DNA of 64,000 nt. Source: Segatella copri. Lineage in GTDB: Bacteria > Bacteroidota > Bacteroidia > Bacteroidales > Bacteroidaceae. The position numbers and the translations under genes are program-made. The notes below the pieces were generated by a model. The model made no database searches and was not told the origin of the DNA. It saw only the letters and a list, made by a program, of their open reading frames with translations. Below are positions 62,136 to 64,000 of the stretch, piece after piece. The stretch spans positions 248,001 to 312,000 of the forward strand of contig NZ_CATKVU010000007.1 of the NCBI RefSeq assembly GCF_949820605.1, in the 5' to 3' direction. Each line of letters begins with the position of its first letter. The stretch's first letter is position 1.

Positions 62136-63413
62136 ATGAATACAAAGAATCTATTATTGTTGGCATCTCTTACATTGGCGATGCCTCTGACAGCACAGAC
62201 TCCGCAAGAGGATTTCAAGCGGGATATTACGCTTTCGGGTAGTAACTATGTAGCTTATCGTGGTCCGCAGAAGCAGTTGACTGCGGCGCCTAAGGGTTAT
62301 AAGCCATTCTATCTGAGCCATTATGGTCGGCATGGTTCCCGCTATATGATTGGCAAGCAGGCTTATGATGTGCCTTATTTCTCTCTGCTCAAAGCGAAGC
62401 AGGAGGGAAAACTGACAGCTAAGGGCGAGGAAACGCTGGCTAAGGTGAAGATGATTCGTGAGGAGGCGAAGGGGCGCGATGGCGAACTGACTCCGCTCGG
62501 AGCTCTCCAGCATCAGGGTATTACCAGAAGAATGATGGAGCGATTCCCTGAGATTTTTGCCGGTAATACGAATATTGAGGCTCGAAGTACTTTGGTAATC
62601 CGATGCATCCTCTCTATGGAGAACGGTTTGCAGCAGATGCTTCGCATGAATCCGAAACTTCATATCTTTCATGATGCCAGCGAGCATGATATGTATTATA
62701 TGAACCAGGGCGACAGATACCTGGATAGCTTGAAGAACAGCGTGGGTATCAAGGTGGCACAGCAGGAATTTGCACAGAAGCACGTTAGCTATAGCCGTGT
62801 GATGCAGGAACTGTTCAACGACCCTGCCTGGGTGAAGCAGAATATCAACCAGAGTGACCTGAACAGAAGACTCTATGAGATGGCAAGCTCAATCCAAGGC
62901 ACGGAACTGAGAGGCAAGGTTTCGCTCTATGACCTCTTTACGGAGGAGGAACTGTATCAGAACTGGCTGAATGCCAACATCTGGTGGCAGATGGCTTATG
63001 GCAACTCGCCTTATACGGGCAATGTGCAGCCATTCTCCCAGCGCAATCTCTTGAGGAATATCATCCAGAAGGCAGATAGTTGCATCGCTCTTCCGCATCC
63101 GGGAGCTACATTGAGATATGGACACGATACGATGGTTACTCCGCTTACCTGTTTGCTGGATTTGAATGGATATGGCGAAGAGATTAAGGATCCGGAGAAG
63201 ATTGCTTCTCAATGGTGGGATTATAAGATTACTCCGATGGCTACGAACCTGCAGTTTGTTTTTTATAGAAACAAGGCGAATGATGTGCTGGTGAAGGTGC
63301 TTTTGAATGAAGATGAGGCTACTTTGCCTATCAAGAGCGATGTGGCACCTTATTACCATTGGAATGACTTTAAGGAATACTGCCTGAAAAAGCTGGCGGG
63401 GTATAAAAGGTAA
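62136..63413 (+). CDS. Histidine-type acid phosphatase
   Basis: About 425 residues with signal peptide (cleavage after PLTAQ). Catalytic motif RHGSR at 65-69 (SHYGRHGSRY) and HD at 330-331 (RYGHDT) define the histidine acid phosphatase/phytase-like family. The start at ATG 62136 places the signal peptide at the N-terminus; in-frame starts up to 62106 exist. It likely releases phosphate from inositol phosphates or other esters in the periplasm or outside. It lies 40 bases after an esterase remnant and may depend on that gene's promoter. Confidence 0.9.
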   Translation: MNTKNLLLLASLTLAMPLTAQTPQEDFKRDITLSGSNYVAYRGPQKQLTAAPKGYKPFYLSHYGRHGSRYMIGKQAYDVPYFSLLKAKQEGKLTAKGEETLAKVKMIREEAKGRDGELTPLGALQHQGITRRMMERFPEIFAGNTNIEARSTLVIRCILSMENGLQQMLRMNPKLHIFHDASEHDMYYMNQGDRYLDSLKNSVGIKVAQQEFAQKHVSYSRVMQELFNDPAWVKQNINQSDLNRRLYEMASSIQGTELRGKVSLYDLFTEEELYQNWLNANIWWQMAYGNSPYTGNVQPFSQRNLLRNIIQKADSCIALPHPGATLRYGHDTMVTPLTCLLDLNGYGEEIKDPEKIASQWWDYKITPMATNLQFVFYRNKANDVLVKVLLNEDEATLPIKSDVAPYYHWNDFKEYCLKKLAGYKR

Positions 63414-63546
63414 AAATTAAGGCTACTGACTGCTGGGGGACAGGCGATGGAATCGCCTGGAACGGGGGCAGGAGGGGGACTGGCTTCTTTTTTGCTGAAC
63501 GCGAAAAGCTGAAACGCGAAACGCAAATGGCTAGATAATAAAAAAA

Positions 63547-63582
63547 GGGGCTTAAGCTTTTTGGACTTAAGCTCCTTTTTTA
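63547..63582. terminator. Bidirectional terminator between phosphatase and topoisomerase genes
   Basis: Stem GGGGCTTAAG / CTTAAGCTCC flanked by an A-run on the left and a T-run on the right, between convergent genes. The preceding 130 bases hold nothing recognised. Confidence 0.88.
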
Positions 63583-63629
63583 TGATGGGCGCTTTCCTTG
63601 CGCTTTCTTTTGTACTTTCTTTGCGCTTT

Positions 63630-64000
63630 TTATTGCTTCGATAACCAGTCTTTATCCTTCTGGTCTTCTTCGAAATCTTTTTCAGAGAAGAGATTGGTCT
63701 GACCAGTCAGTTCGTCAATCACCTGTTGCTCGCTTTTGCCAGCATCCGGATCTAGGTTTTCACCTTCGTTCTCTGAGTCAGAACCATCCTGTTCCTCATC
63801 ATTATCCTCAGAAGGAGGTTCTGGGAATCGGGTTGGTTCCAGTTCTTCTATGCTGTCAATCTTGAATGTCGTGAGGCGCTTACCCTTTGCCTTGAAACTC
63901 TTCTGCGCAATGAACTGCTCGGCATCGATTTCTTCGGCAGGACGGATGGCATCCACACCGCCATAAGTAACCTTGATGCGTGGATAAACCGTATCGGTAA
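63630..64000 (-). CDS. parC: DNA topoisomerase IV/gyrase subunit A, C-terminal end (partial)
   Basis: The frame runs off the right edge of the window. The visible 120 or so residues contain YPRIKVTYGGVDAIRP, AEQFIAQKSFKAKGKRL and KIDSIEELEPTRFPEP, typical of the C-terminal end of the Bacteroidota topoisomerase IV A subunit, followed by a long acidic tail ending DKDWLSKQ. Assignment to ParC rather than GyrA is by similarity of this tail and is moderately sure. Confidence 0.75.
   Translation of the reverse strand, partial: TDTVYPRIKVTYGGVDAIRPAEEIDAEQFIAQKSFKAKGKRLTTFKIDSIEELEPTRFPEPPSEDNDEEQDGSDSENEGENLDPDAGKSEQQVIDELTGQTNLFSEKDFEEDQKDKDWLSKQ

Overview
The window looks like chromosome of a gut or oral Bacteroidota of the Prevotella/Segatella type. 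Promoters carry the Bacteroidota -7 element TAnnTTTGC, lipoproteins and SusC/SusD pairs are abundant, and the proteins read like Segatella copri homologues. Species assignment is inference; no search was run.

Layout. 0-4.4 kb: two AAA/DUF4143-type ATPases, a permease remnant and a decayed third ATPase. 4.4-12.2 kb: a minus-strand import operon (metallophosphoesterase, SusC, SusD-like_2, BACON lipoprotein). 12.3-15.2 kb: a decayed transposase, a deletion copy of the ATPase pseudogene and an intact IS1182-type element with perfect 31-bp inverted repeats. 15.3-20.7 kb: a small barrel protein, a DUF3244/lipoprotein/membrane-protein operon split by an IS4-type element with a 10-bp target duplication, and a TPR regulator. 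20.9-30.1 kb: GH51 arabinofuranosidase, a truncated AAA-ATPase-like protein, and an operon of a TonB-dependent receptor, a CE1-type esterase and a serine hydrolase. 30.27-35.60 kb: an IS66 element (8-bp duplication) whose tnpB is split by two tandem IS110 elements. 35.6-48 kb: housekeeping and regulation (TPR/HTH regulator, paired chromate-transporter halves, purL, OmpA-like lipoprotein, icd, XRE regulator, two-component pair). 48.3-55.7 kb: a second import operon (SusC, SusD, zinc metallohydrolase, DUF4302). 55.8-58.0 kb: another ATPase and a 1-kb island of nested repeats. 58.0-64 kb: barrel protein, tex, tRNA-Leu, a collapsed GDSL esterase, a histidine phosphatase and the 3' end of a topoisomerase subunit A gene.

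Functionally the accessory genes point to uptake and trimming of plant cell-wall glycans (GH51, CE1 esterase, three TonB-dependent receptors) and of phosphorylated compounds (metallophosphoesterase, histidine phosphatase).

Most notable observations: (1) three of the ATPase loci carry unrelated short motifs repeated at the same roughly 33-bp spacing beside their promoters; (2) the second SusC gene has a nine-G tract in its signal-peptide codons that puts it out of frame, as expected of a phase-variable switch or a sequence error; (3) the two IS110 elements each have a promoter and a non-coding leader where bridge RNAs would lie; (4) a MITE-like element with IS1182-type ends sits inside a larger inverted repeat and contains a 22-bp-periodic array.
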